Below are positions 20,650 through 29,243 of a stretch of 29,863 nucleotides of DNA, piece by piece. The translations under genes and the position numbers were made by a program. The stretch comes from JAAYUK01 sp964392915. Its GTDB lineage: Bacteria; Nitrospirota; Thermodesulfovibrionia; Thermodesulfovibrionales; Dissulfurispiraceae. The notes under the pieces are model-generated. The model was given only the letters and a program-made list of their open reading frames with translations. It searched no databases and was not told where the DNA came from. How positions within the stretch are numbered: the first letter of the stretch is position 1; every line of letters begins with the position of its first letter. The DNA lies in assembly GCA_964392915.1 (NCBI GenBank), contig CAYMRS010000033.1, forward strand, positions 1-29,863, written 5' to 3'.

Positions 20650-22488
20650 ATGCCAGTGAACCATGAAATTGAAACCTTTCTTGCCGACTGCAGCGCCTGC
20701 GGCGCCTGTCAGCAGGCATGTCCCTTTTTGGAAAAATACGGCCTTCCGGGCGACATTCTGCAATCAGCGGGCGACACCGTTTTTCTCTGCACCAACTGCA
20801 TGGCGTGCGCTTCGATCTGTCCGATGAATCTGAGCCGTGCCGGGGCTTTTTTTGCGGCAAAGACCGAGCGTATTCGGAGCGCAGCGTTATCGGGCCGTGT
20901 CCGGCAGTCGCTTGCGTCCGCAAAGGCCTATGCAGCGCGGGGACGCTCTTTTCCCTTTAGCAGGTTGCTGAAAAAGGCATTCTTGGGATCAGCGGAGTCA
21001 ATTTTGGGGGATGTTCCGACATGGATTGCCCCGAGTTTTTCGATTCTTGAGCCTCTGAGAGAGTCGTTTTTAACTGTGCATTTTGCAACAGGAGTTTTTC
21101 AGCACCCTGTTAGTATATGGAGGCCAGCGAAGACGGTCTTTTGGCCGGGATGCGGGCTGACCGGTGCGAACCCTGATGCAGCTTCAGCGACCCGCCGTCA
21201 TCTTGCTGATACTCTCGGAGAGCCGGTCGGGCTGGTAGTGGACTGCTGCTTTGACCCGCTCTATCAACTGGGAGACGTCGATTCCGCGCGTGCCGTGCTT
21301 GATGCAATTGCCGCTCGCATGCATGCAGGCGGCATTAAGCGGGTCATTACCGGATGCGTCAACTGCACGAAGCTGCTTCGTGAGAGTATGCCGGGCATTG
21401 TGGTTGAGCATGCGCTTGCAGTATTGCCGCCAGGATTGTTTTCGTCGGTTGGCGAAGAGACGGCATTGCATCACCCCTGTCCATCGGCGCGCATACCTGG
21501 TTTGCAGGAGAAGGCGGGGGCATGTGCGGGCAGGGTGGAGGAGCATTCCGGAGTACCGTCCTGCTGCGGATGCGGCGGAGGGCTGCATGTGACCGAACCG
21601 GCACTCGCGGCGGAATTTGCGCGAAAAGCAATGGGAACGGGCATCCCGGTTTCTCTGGTGACATACTGCATGGGGTGCAAAAGTTCATTTCAGGCCAGAG
21701 GCGCGGCAGCGAGCCATCTGCTTGAGCATCTTCCGGGCGTTCAGCCGGCTGTCGGACCGGTCAGTTCCGGCAAAAAGTGGCTGAACCGACTGACTCTTGG
21801 TCTGAAGGCAAAGGTTCTGAATCCGAAAGTATTGCTTGCCATCGGGCTGTTGCTGTTCATTGCGCTGACGACATGGCTACGCCAGCAGGGATACATCTCC
21901 ATGGACGGGATCATCGTGTTTCTGCGGGAACACCCTGTGCTGGCTCCGATTCTCTTCATGCTCATCTACGCGGTCGGGCCAAGCATCTTTCTGCCGAGCC
22001 TGCCGCTGACACTCGGCGCCGGATTCCTCTGGGGGCCATTCTGGGGCGTCATCTTCTCGATTACCGGCGCGACCACCGGAGCTTCCGTCGCGTTTCTCTT
22101 CGCCCGCTATGTGCTTCGCGATGCGGTTAAGTCGCGCTACGGGTACGAGCGGTGGCAGACCCTCTCCGCAAAAGTTGAACAGCATGGCTGGAAGGCGGTT
22201 GCGTTTGCCCGTCTGGTTCCGATTTTTCCGTTTCCGGTGCTGAACTATTTCTTCGGAATTACGCCAATCCCTTTTTTTCATTATGTCTGGAGCACCTTCG
22301 TATTCATGCTGCCGGCCTGTATCGCCTATGTTGCCTTCGGGAGTTCAATGGGAGAGTTGATTCTCCATGGGAATATCAAGGGTCTGCTGATCGGAATTCT
22401 GGTTGCTTCGTTCGCCTTGCTCATACCTCTGATGCTGAAAAAAATTATGCACAGGTATTCGGGGGAAGTGGACAGGAAAGAGAGCTGA
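20650..22488 (+). CDS. Three-part fusion: 4Fe-4S ferredoxin + two CCG domains + TVP38/TMEM64 membrane domain, with an in-frame element insertion
   Basis: A 612-residue protein. Residues 14-57 hold two 4Fe-4S motifs (CSACGACQQACP and CTNCMACASICP). Residues 160-360 hold two CCG domains of the GlpC/HdrB/LutA type: FWPGCG, VVDCCFDP and GCVNC for the first, HHPC, SCCGCGGG and YCMGC for the second. From about residue 375 to the end there is a TVP38/TMEM64 (VTT) membrane domain with about six helices and the signature FLPSLPLTLGAGFLWGP. The first two parts are typical electron-transfer modules; VTT proteins are thought to act in lipid or small-molecule transport. Residues 104-154 come from an inserted 149-bp mobile element lying in the linker between the Fe-S and CCG parts, without breaking the frame. 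It is the last gene of the yedF operon. Confidence 0.85.
   Translation: MPVNHEIETFLADCSACGACQQACPFLEKYGLPGDILQSAGDTVFLCTNCMACASICPMNLSRAGAFFAAKTERIRSAALSGRVRQSLASAKAYAARGRSFPFSRLLKKAFLGSAESILGDVPTWIAPSFSILEPLRESFLTVHFATGVFQHPVSIWRPAKTVFWPGCGLTGANPDAASATRRHLADTLGEPVGLVVDCCFDPLYQLGDVDSARAVLDAIAARMHAGGIKRVITGCVNCTKLLRESMPGIVVEHALAVLPPGLFSSVGEETALHHPCPSARIPGLQEKAGACAGRVEEHSGVPSCCGCGGGLHVTEPALAAEFARKAMGTGIPVSLVTYCMGCKSSFQARGAAASHLLEHLPGVQPAVGPVSSGKKWLNRLTLGLKAKVLNPKVLLAIGLLLFIALTTWLRQQGYISMDGIIVFLREHPVLAPILFMLIYAVGPSIFLPSLPLTLGAGFLWGPFWGVIFSITGATTGASVAFLFARYVLRDAVKSRYGYERWQTLSAKVEQHGWKAVAFARLVPIFPFPVLNYFFGITPIPFFHYVWSTFVFMLPACIAYVAFGSSMGELILHGNIKGLLIGILVASFALLIPLMLKKIMHRYSGEVDRKES
20957..21113 (+). 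mobile_element. MITE-like element, copy 2, inserted in frame in the Fe-S/TVP38 gene
   Basis: The 149-bp element is at 20961-21109, with ends CAGGTTGCTGAAAAA and TTTTTCAGCACCCTG (one mismatch as inverted repeats). TTAG flanks it on both sides, as in copy 1. Element plus one duplicated TTAG equals 153 bases, exactly 51 codons, so the host reading frame is kept, and the element has no stop codon in that frame (it reads SRLLKKAFLGSAES... to FQHPV). It is about 95% identical to copy 1 in inverse orientation. Confidence 0.88.
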
Positions 22489-22563
22489 TTCAGCCCGGAT
22501 TATGCATTCAGCAGTATGGTGCATCCTGAACTGCTCATTGCCATGCCTCGTATAGAAAGAGTG

Positions 22564-23379
22564 TCAGATTTCGAAAAATGCCTGCACCTCTGATTCCTGC
22601 GTCTTGAATATTGCCGCGAGTTCTTCAATATCAGCGACGGTCAGTCCATAGGCTTCAAAAAGATTCTGGTGCTCATCCGTCCAAAGGCTGTCACTTACAA
22701 ATGAGGTACCCAGTATATGCAGCAACCCTTCGGAAAAATATGTGCAGGCGATAAGGTCGCGGTGCGGATTGCTCATGTCGATGCTGTGGTGAAAGAGCAC
22801 GGAATCGGTAATCTCCGCAGGGACATTGAGTGCCTTGAGGAAATGACTTCCGGCCTCTGCATGCGTGCAGAGGAACCGTTCTCTTTCCGATTCTATGATT
22901 GACTCGGCGTCCTGCGCAATTGTATAGTCCCGGGGGAAAATGGTCAGCAGGACCAGTCGTCCGATGTCATGAAGCAGTCCGCCAAGGAAACAGATGTTGC
23001 GATCCGCATTCCTGATTTTTCTGGCGAGCAGGTTGGATACCGTAGCTGCGCTGTAAGCGTGCGCCCATAGATGTTTCAGCAGCACTGGCGGCAGCGGGAA
23101 CGACTGGAAAATCGATATGCCGACTACCAGGCTCCGCACAAGGTCGATGCCCAGCACCAGAATGGCCTGTTCAATGCTGTTTATGAAGCCGGTATGTCCG
23201 AAGGCGGCTGAGTTAGCAACTGTAATAACGCGGGCTGCCACTGCCTGATCGCGCTTGATAATTTCTTCAAGTTCCCGCAGCGACGCGTTTTCATCATTCA
23301 GCACCGCGATAAGACGCGACAGATTCGCAGGAAGTGTAGGCAGTTTCCGAAGTTCTTCAATCTTTTCAAAAATGGTCAT
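22564..23379 (-). CDS. HDOD-domain signalling protein
   Basis: A 271-residue protein almost wholly made of an HDOD domain, starting at LPTLPANLSRLIAVLNDENAS. Family marks are VITVANSAAFGHTGFINSIEQAILVLG (split across residues 50-78), FLGGLLHDIGRLVLLTIFP and HAEAGSHFLKALNVPAEI. HDOD proteins resemble HD phosphodiesterases but usually lack a full catalytic set; they act in stress or c-di-GMP-linked regulation. The ATG overlaps the upstream hybrid kinase stop by four bases (ATGA), so it is probably that kinase's output partner. No downstream DNA-binding part is present. Confidence 0.88.
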   Translation of the reverse strand: MTIFEKIEELRKLPTLPANLSRLIAVLNDENASLRELEEIIKRDQAVAARVITVANSAAFGHTGFINSIEQAILVLGIDLVRSLVVGISIFQSFPLPPVLLKHLWAHAYSAATVSNLLARKIRNADRNICFLGGLLHDIGRLVLLTIFPRDYTIAQDAESIIESERERFLCTHAEAGSHFLKALNVPAEITDSVLFHHSIDMSNPHRDLIACTYFSEGLLHILGTSFVSDSLWTDEHQNLFEAYGLTVADIEELAAIFKTQESEVQAFFEI

Positions 23380-24518
23380 ATGCCATGCTCCAGCTTTCTC
23401 TGGAAATGTTTTCTGATGAACAGGCGCAGCTCATCCAGATTGAAGGGCTTGCGCAGCACGGGAACAGAAAAGCGCGCTGAGAAATCACTATCCCGAAAGC
23501 CGACATCGCCCGTAATCAGCACAAGAGACTTCCGATCGACCAAAGTCAGCGCTTCCTCAATGAACACAACGCCATTCATGTGCGGCATGCGATAGTCGAC
23601 AAAGATGAGATCAAATATCTCAGAGCGGAGCTTTGCGAGCGCATCAGGAGCAGATGTCGCGAAGGTAACATCGTATCCCACGCTCTCCATCATGGAACAG
23701 AAGGTGTCCACCACCATTCCATCGTCATCAATAATGAGCACCCGGTTCTGGGGGCGCAATTCGGCTTGCTCCTCGTCTGCCGGGGCAATTACCGCATCGG
23801 AGTTCGCCGGCAGCTCGACAGAGATTCTGCATCCGGGCGATCCGCTCACGATGCTTATGTTGCCGCCGTGTTCTTTGATAATGCTCTCGGCAATGCTCAG
23901 TCCGAGACCGGTTCCTTTGGGCTTGGTCGTAAAGAACGGCAAGAAAATCTTGTCACAATGTTCCGGCCGGATACCGGGTCCGCTGTCCTCAATAACGATA
24001 CGAACTGACCGAACGGCCGCAAATGATGTAATGACAATGCGTTTTTCCCCTTCCCACGAGTTGAGCGACTGCATGGCATTCATCAGGAGGTTGAAGAGTA
24101 CCTGCTGAAGCCGGTAAAAATCGCCGCGCACATGCGGCAGTCCGGAGGCAAGGTCCATGATGAGGGAAATCCCTCTATCGCGAAGCTGATACTCAAAAAG
24201 CGGAACGGTTTTGCGGACAATATTGTTGACAGTAAGCGAAGTAAATTCGCTTTTCTGCGTGCGAAGCAGCGTGAGCAGACCATCAATAACCTTTGATGCG
24301 CGCAGGGCGGCTCCGTGTATGTTCTGCACATATTTGTCGCGTGAGTTATCCTGAATATCCGGAGACTGCAACATCTCGGAATAACTGAGAATCGCCGAGA
24401 TGGGGCTGTTCAGTTCGTGAGCAAGCCCTCCCAGCAACTCCCCGAGCGAGGTCAGCTTCTCGTTGTCGCCATGGTCACGGTAGAAGAAATGATCCTCTGA
24501 ATGCGGCGGTTGTTGCAT
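23376..24518 (-). CDS. Hybrid histidine kinase with C-terminal receiver domain
   Basis: A 380-residue soluble sensor kinase. There is no N-terminal sensor or membrane segment: the H-box comes at once (LGGLAHELNSPISAI, His 34). An ATPase domain follows with LLMNAMQS, EDSGPGI, FTTKPKGTGLGLSI. A receiver domain occupies residues 258-375 with the phospho-acceptor Asp at about D308 (FVDYRMPHMNG) and Lys in RKPFN. With such a short N terminus it probably gets its input from a partner protein or the cytosol. ATGA overlap with the HDOD gene suggests the receiver and HDOD protein signal together. The single ATG start is in a good position, but its ribosome site is weak. Confidence 0.9.
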   Translation of the reverse strand: MQQPPHSEDHFFYRDHGDNEKLTSLGELLGGLAHELNSPISAILSYSEMLQSPDIQDNSRDKYVQNIHGAALRASKVIDGLLTLLRTQKSEFTSLTVNNIVRKTVPLFEYQLRDRGISLIMDLASGLPHVRGDFYRLQQVLFNLLMNAMQSLNSWEGEKRIVITSFAAVRSVRIVIEDSGPGIRPEHCDKIFLPFFTTKPKGTGLGLSIAESIIKEHGGNISIVSGSPGCRISVELPANSDAVIAPADEEQAELRPQNRVLIIDDDGMVVDTFCSMMESVGYDVTFATSAPDALAKLRSEIFDLIFVDYRMPHMNGVVFIEEALTLVDRKSLVLITGDVGFRDSDFSARFSVPVLRKPFNLDELRLFIRKHFQRKLEHGI

Positions 24519-24615
24519 CGTCTTCCTTGCGTTTTTCCAGAGTATGTTAACCTTATATCTTTATTACTCTAATCTTTCTCCGCGAGCAATTGCAAGAGTT
24601 CCCAAGGCGCTCACA

Positions 24616-24864
24616 CTATCTCAGCCCCAGTTCTTTCGCCGCATCGCGCAGGTATTCCTCATTTGCGCGCACACTCCCCATCATCGGGCTTTTTGAGTTC
24701 TTTGCCGCGCGGATGAGGTCAGCCGCGGTTTTGTAGCGGTCTTTCAGTTCGAATGACGCACGGTTGTTGTGACAGCCGGTGCATCGTTCCAGTCCGGCAA
24801 AGGCAGGGGACGACCAGACGGTCAGCACAGCAAAAGCAAAAAGAAAAATACAACTTCGATTCAT
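24616..24864 (-). CDS. Small exported monohaem c-type cytochrome
   Basis: An 82-residue protein with a clear Sec signal peptide (FLFAFAVLTVWSSPAFA) and one haem-binding motif, CTGCH, close after the cleavage site. About 50 residues of mostly helical sequence follow, including a Met-containing SPMMGSV that could give the sixth haem ligand. It is short for cytochrome c553/c551 but within the range of small periplasmic class I types. GAAGGAG precedes the ATG. It stands alone between the hybrid kinase promoter region and the galE gene, which reads away from it. Confidence 0.8.
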   Translation of the reverse strand: MNRSCIFLFAFAVLTVWSSPAFAGLERCTGCHNNRASFELKDRYKTAADLIRAAKNSKSPMMGSVRANEEYLRDAAKELGLR

Positions 24865-24943
24865 GGCCGCTCCTTCAAGAAATTTTTATACACACAAACG
24901 CATGATGTATAATAAAGTTTACTCCATTTGAGGTGATTAATCC

Positions 24944-25939
24944 ATGCGTGTGCTGGTAACGGGAGGAGCAGGCTACATAGGCAGTCATGTCGTTGCGATG
25001 CTTGCGGAGTGCGGTCATGAGGTGAAAGCGTATGATAACCTTTCGACCGGCAATCGGTGGGCCGTTTTGTCGGGCGATTTGGTGGAGGGAGATCTTTCTG
25101 ATGCCGGGCTCCTGCGAAACACGATTCGGGAGTTTCGGCCTGAAGCAGTCATGCATTTTGCAGCATCGATTGTTGTATCGGAAAGCGTTGCAGACCCCCT
25201 GAAGTATTATGCAAACAATACCGCCAACACCTTGAATCTGCTGCGCGTGCTGAAGGAAGAAAAAATCGGCAGGTTTATTTTCTCATCAACCGCAGCGGTC
25301 TACGGCACTCCTGAACAGATACCGGTGAATGAAACCGCCCCGCTGAATCCGATCAATCCCTACGGCACCTCAAAGATGATGACCGAGTTCATCCTGCGCG
25401 ATACTTCAGAAGCTCATCCGGAGTTCCGCTATGTCTCTCTTCGCTATTTTAATGTCGCGGGCGCCGACGGAGCCTGCCGCATCGGCCAGGCGTATGCTGC
25501 TCCAACACATCTTATTACGCGCGGGTTGAAGACTGCGCAGGGAGTGTACGGAAAGCTGCAGATTTTCGGCACTGACTATGAAACCCCTGATGGAACCTGC
25601 ATTCGCGACTATATTCACGTTGACGACCTTGCCACGGCTCATATTCTGGCGGTCGATTATCTGACGACCGGCGGCAGGAGCGATATATTTAACTGTGGAT
25701 ACGGACACGGCTTCTCGGTGCGTGAAGTTGTTGACGTCATGCGCGAAGTCACGCAGATTTCTTTTGTTGTGGAAGAGACGGACCGCCGCCCTGGCGACCC
25801 TGCCGAACTCGTGGCTGATTCGACAAAACTGAAACAGTGCCTCGGATGGCAGCCGAAGTATGACAACCTGCATTCTATTGTCCGGACCGCATGGGAGTGG
25901 GAAAAGAAGCTTGCAGGAATGCTAAGGAACTCTTCCTAA
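24944..25939 (+). CDS. galE: UDP-glucose 4-epimerase
   Basis: A 331-residue extended short-chain dehydrogenase/reductase interconverting UDP-glucose and UDP-galactose. The NAD loop is GGAGYIGSH (7-15), followed by DNLSTGNRWAV, HFAASIVVSESV and the catalytic Ser/Thr-Tyr-Lys set, FSSTAAVYG and Y140-GTSK144. The ending GDPAELVADSTKL is typical of GalE. GAGGTG precedes the ATG. The stop codon overlaps the stop of the convergent pgl gene by four bases, with no room for a terminator. Confidence 0.95.
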   Translation: MRVLVTGGAGYIGSHVVAMLAECGHEVKAYDNLSTGNRWAVLSGDLVEGDLSDAGLLRNTIREFRPEAVMHFAASIVVSESVADPLKYYANNTANTLNLLRVLKEEKIGRFIFSSTAAVYGTPEQIPVNETAPLNPINPYGTSKMMTEFILRDTSEAHPEFRYVSLRYFNVAGADGACRIGQAYAAPTHLITRGLKTAQGVYGKLQIFGTDYETPDGTCIRDYIHVDDLATAHILAVDYLTTGGRSDIFNCGYGHGFSVREVVDVMREVTQISFVVEETDRRPGDPAELVADSTKLKQCLGWQPKYDNLHSIVRTAWEWEKKLAGMLRNSS

Positions 25940-26676
25940 CCGCGATTGTTCAGAAGCGATGCCGCGCCTGCATCGCACATCCAAGTGAGTTTTCCATTTC
26001 CCGGCCGGACTCGTCCCGCAGGATAGGCGCGACGGGTTTCAGCATTCATGAGTTTCCTCATTACTGAGGCCTTTTCGCTGCCCGACACGATGAACATGAC
26101 ATGTGCGGCGTTGTTGAGTACAGGCAGGGTGAGGGTGATTCGCCAGTACTCAAGCCACGGCGCGTATACGGCGCATGCGTAGTCTTCAGCATGCAGAGCC
26201 GTGGTGCCCGGAAAGAGCGAAGCCGTATGCCCGTCGGTCCCTATGCCGAGCAGCACAAGATCAAAGCGCGGCAGCCCTCCGAAATAAACCGCCAGCTCCC
26301 GCACATAATGCGCTGTAGCCTCTTCCGGGGGAAGTTCGCCGCGGATGCGATGAATAGAGTGTGCAGAAACCGGGATTTTCGAAAGCAGCAGCTCATGTGC
26401 TGTTCCGTAATTGCTTTCCGGATGGTCAGGCGGCACGCACCGTTCGTCGGCCCAGAAGACCGATATGCGCTCCCACGGGATTGCGCTCAGCTGGGGTTCG
26501 GCAGCAAGGATCGGAAAAAAGAGCCGCGGGGTGCTGCCTCCGGAAAGTGCCAGAGCAGCGCGGCCCCGCAGACGGACGGCTTTGGCAAGCACGCGGACGA
26601 TCTGGTCCGCCGTTGCTTCAACAAGCGCTCCCGCATTGGGAAGCACGAAGATGTGTTCGTTCAGAGCTGCCGCCAT
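25936..26676 (-). CDS. pgl: 6-phosphogluconolactonase
   Basis: A 246-residue DevB-type 6-phosphogluconolactonase of the oxidative pentose phosphate pathway. Landmarks are LALSGGSTPRLFF (about 43-55), FWADERCVPPDHPESNYG and LLGIGTDGHTASLFPG. It starts 16 bases inside the end of zwf and is the last gene of gnd-zwf-pgl, so the three enzymes of the oxidative branch are translated as a coupled set. Confidence 0.95.
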   Translation of the reverse strand: MAAALNEHIFVLPNAGALVEATADQIVRVLAKAVRLRGRAALALSGGSTPRLFFPILAAEPQLSAIPWERISVFWADERCVPPDHPESNYGTAHELLLSKIPVSAHSIHRIRGELPPEEATAHYVRELAVYFGGLPRFDLVLLGIGTDGHTASLFPGTTALHAEDYACAVYAPWLEYWRITLTLPVLNNAAHVMFIVSGSEKASVMRKLMNAETRRAYPAGRVRPGNGKLTWMCDAGAASLLNNRG

Positions 26677-28211
26677 GAATGCCCTTCAGTGGAAAGCAGG
26701 GCATCGGCCTCAACCGGACCGCTCGTTCCGGGAGCGTAGTTGGGAAAACGCTTTGGATAGACATCAGACTCGGTCGCCTTGATGACGGGGGTCAGCAGTT
26801 CCCAACTGAGCGCAACGGCATCGGCCCTGACAAAGAGGAGCTGGTCGCCCTGCATGCAGTCGAGCAGCACGCGTTCGTATTCGCTCAGGGCAACGCTTTT
26901 CGGGTAGGCAAAGTCCATCAGCACGGTATTGAGGCAGAGCCGTGATCCGGGATTTTTCACCTGAATGCTCATACTCATGCCTTCATCTGGCTGAATTTGT
27001 AATACAAGAGTATTCGGTTCAATCCGGTCATGGATGAGCCTTGAAAACATCAGATGCGGAACCGGCTTGAAGAATATAGCGATTTCGGCGCCTCGCCGGG
27101 CCAGCCGCTTGCCGGATCTGAGATAAAACGGCACACCTTTCCAGCGCCAGTTGTCGATCATCACCCGCAGTGCCGCATACGTCGGAATTGTGGAGCCGGG
27201 TGCCACGCCGCGCTCCTCACGGTATGCAGGAAGATCGATTCCCCCGATGGTTCCCCGTCCGTACTGGCCGAGGACAATCTGTTCAAACAAGCGATCAATC
27301 TGAAACGGACGTATGGACTGCAAAACCTTCATGCGCTCATCATGCACACGGCCTGCAGCAAATTCCGCGGGCGGTTCCATGGCAGTCAGAGCGAGGAGCT
27401 GAAACAGATGATTCTGAAACATGTCCCGAAGGACACCAGCCCGATCATAGTATCCTGCGCGGTGCTCCACGCCGAGCTCTTCCGCAGCAGTTATCTGAAC
27501 ATGATCAATAAAGTTGCGGTTCCAGAGTGGTTCGAAAATGGCGTTGGCAAAGCGGAACATGAGGATGTTCTGGACATTTTCCTTCGCGAGATAGTGATCC
27601 ATACGGTAAATCTGGTGTTCCTGGAATGAGGAGCGCAGTGTCGCGTCGATTGCGAGCGCTGATTCAAGATCGTGGCCGATAGGTTTTTCAAGAACGACGT
27701 GGCGGTAACCGTTGATGTCGCTGCCGGCGAGTCCGGACGTGCCGAGACGCGTGACAATGTCGGCAAAGGCGGTCGGCGGAACGGCGAGATAGAAGATGAG
27801 GCTGCCGGTGGTGCCGAATATCCGGCTCAGCTCTCCTGCGCGCTGCCGCACTTGCCGATAGGCCGCGTTGTCATCGTAGGCGATCGCCTGATAGAAAAAG
27901 GATCCGGCAAGGGCTTCCCATACTTCGTGAGAAAATTCATCCGGCATCGCTTTCTGTACGGCTTCTTTCATCGCGTTGCGGAAGCCATCGTCGCTCATTG
28001 GCGTGCGCGCGGTGCCCAGCAGAAAAAAGTTCCGGGGCAGGAGATTGTTCCTGCGCAGCCGATAGAGGGCGGGAACAATCTTGCGGTGCGTCAGATCTCC
28101 GGACGCGCCGAAGATGATTAATCCGCAGGGGGAGGGAACATCAAGGGAGCAGGTATCGCTGCCCCGGTGAATGATGGTGCCGCGTATTCCCGAACCGTGT
28201 GGTTCAGCCAT
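26661..28211 (-). CDS. zwf: Glucose-6-phosphate 1-dehydrogenase
   Basis: A 516-residue glucose-6-phosphate dehydrogenase, full length. The NADP loop is IFGASGDLTHRKIVPALY (33-50), the substrate segment is VLEKPIGHD (173-181), and RMDHYLAKENVQN (203-215) holds the catalytic region. The ATG follows AAGGA at a proper distance and overlaps the gnd stop by eight bases; the end overlaps pgl by 16. The N-terminal 25 residues are a little longer than in many family members. Confidence 0.96.
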   Translation of the reverse strand: MAEPHGSGIRGTIIHRGSDTCSLDVPSPCGLIIFGASGDLTHRKIVPALYRLRRNNLLPRNFFLLGTARTPMSDDGFRNAMKEAVQKAMPDEFSHEVWEALAGSFFYQAIAYDDNAAYRQVRQRAGELSRIFGTTGSLIFYLAVPPTAFADIVTRLGTSGLAGSDINGYRHVVLEKPIGHDLESALAIDATLRSSFQEHQIYRMDHYLAKENVQNILMFRFANAIFEPLWNRNFIDHVQITAAEELGVEHRAGYYDRAGVLRDMFQNHLFQLLALTAMEPPAEFAAGRVHDERMKVLQSIRPFQIDRLFEQIVLGQYGRGTIGGIDLPAYREERGVAPGSTIPTYAALRVMIDNWRWKGVPFYLRSGKRLARRGAEIAIFFKPVPHLMFSRLIHDRIEPNTLVLQIQPDEGMSMSIQVKNPGSRLCLNTVLMDFAYPKSVALSEYERVLLDCMQGDQLLFVRADAVALSWELLTPVIKATESDVYPKRFPNYAPGTSGPVEADALLSTEGHSWRQL

Positions 28212-29130
28212 TTTTCGTGTCCTTTTTCAGCGCTGCCTGCACTGCGTGGCCGCCAAACTCATTCCTGAGCGCGGCAGAGAGGCGATCCGCAAAGGCATTG
28301 TCCTGACGCGACGCAAAACGCTGAAAGAGTGCCGCCGAGATGACCGGCGCCGGGACGGCCGTATCTATCGCCTGCTGGACCGCCCAGCGGCCTTCGCCTG
28401 AGTCATCGACATGACCGCGTATGTCAGTGAGGCGCGGATCATTCCGGAATGCCCTTTCCGCAAGCTCCATGAGCCACGAGCGCACGACACTGCCCTGATT
28501 CCAGAGGCGCGACACTTCAGCATAATCGAGCGATTCGGCATACGGTGACGCGTCAAGCACGGCAAACCCTTCGCCGATGGCAGCCATCATGCCGTATTCA
28601 ATGCCATTGTGAATCATCTTCACGAAATGTCCGGAACCCGATGGCCCGCAATACAGATAGCCGTTTTTAGGAGCGAGGGTTTTAATGAGTGGAAGAATCT
28701 TTCGGTAGATCGGCTGAGGACCTCCGACCATCAGGCAGTACCCGTTCCTGAGCCCCCAGATGCCGCCGCTGACTCCCGCGTCGAGGTAGCCGATGCCCAC
28801 TTTTTGAAGGGCTGCGGCGCGACGGACATCATCTTTGTAAAACGTGTTGCCGCCGTCCACGATGATATCGCCTTTTCTGAGGAGCGGCGCTGCCTGTTCA
28901 ATCATCGCATCGGTCGGGGCGCCGGCCGGGAGCATGATCCACAAGACGCGGGGCGGCTTGAGGCGGGAGACAAGCTGCCCGACCGATGAAGCACCCTCAG
29001 CGCCTTTGCGGACGACCGAACGTACTTTTCCCGGTGAACGATTGTACGCGACTACGCGGTGGCCGCCCGACAGAAGCCTGAGCGCCATGTTCATCCCCAT
29101 GCGGCCAAGGCCGATAATGCCGACATCCAT
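28204..29130 (-). CDS. gnd: 6-phosphogluconate dehydrogenase, decarboxylating, short form
   Basis: A 308-residue enzyme of the short (YqeC/GntZ-like) 6-phosphogluconate dehydrogenase type, making ribulose 5-phosphate and CO2. The dinucleotide loop GLGRMGMNMA begins at residue 7. Substrate and catalytic segments are DGGNTFYKDDVRR, AGVSGGIWGLRNGYCLMVGG and GHFVKMIHNGIEYGMM. These short enzymes often prefer NAD; the sequence alone does not settle it. GAAGGAG fixes the start. First gene of the operon. Confidence 0.95.
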   Translation of the reverse strand: MDVGIIGLGRMGMNMALRLLSGGHRVVAYNRSPGKVRSVVRKGAEGASSVGQLVSRLKPPRVLWIMLPAGAPTDAMIEQAAPLLRKGDIIVDGGNTFYKDDVRRAAALQKVGIGYLDAGVSGGIWGLRNGYCLMVGGPQPIYRKILPLIKTLAPKNGYLYCGPSGSGHFVKMIHNGIEYGMMAAIGEGFAVLDASPYAESLDYAEVSRLWNQGSVVRSWLMELAERAFRNDPRLTDIRGHVDDSGEGRWAVQQAIDTAVPAPVISAALFQRFASRQDNAFADRLSAALRNEFGGHAVQAALKKDTKNG

Positions 29131-29172
29131 AAACGAAGCTCCTTCCTGTTCCGAACAGCAGCCTTTTCAGGC

Positions 29173-29201
29173 ACTTTAGCAGATGGGTGCAGGTTTTGCA
29201 A
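29173..29201 (-). promoter_or_regulatory. Candidate promoter of gnd-zwf-pgl
   Basis: On the minus strand TTGCAA (29201-29196) and TAAAGT (29178-29173) are 17 bases apart, each matching consensus at four of six positions. Initiation near 29166 would leave a leader of about 36 bases with the GAAGGAG site. Confidence 0.45.
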
Positions 29202-29243
29202 CAGCCAGATGTAATACGTGGCAGATTCGGCTATACTAAAAGC

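Noticed and set aside
22489..22563. Terminator between the Fe-S/TVP38 gene and the HDOD gene
   Set aside because: Only a six-base AGCAGT/ACTGCT pairing without a U-tract was found, which is too weak to call.
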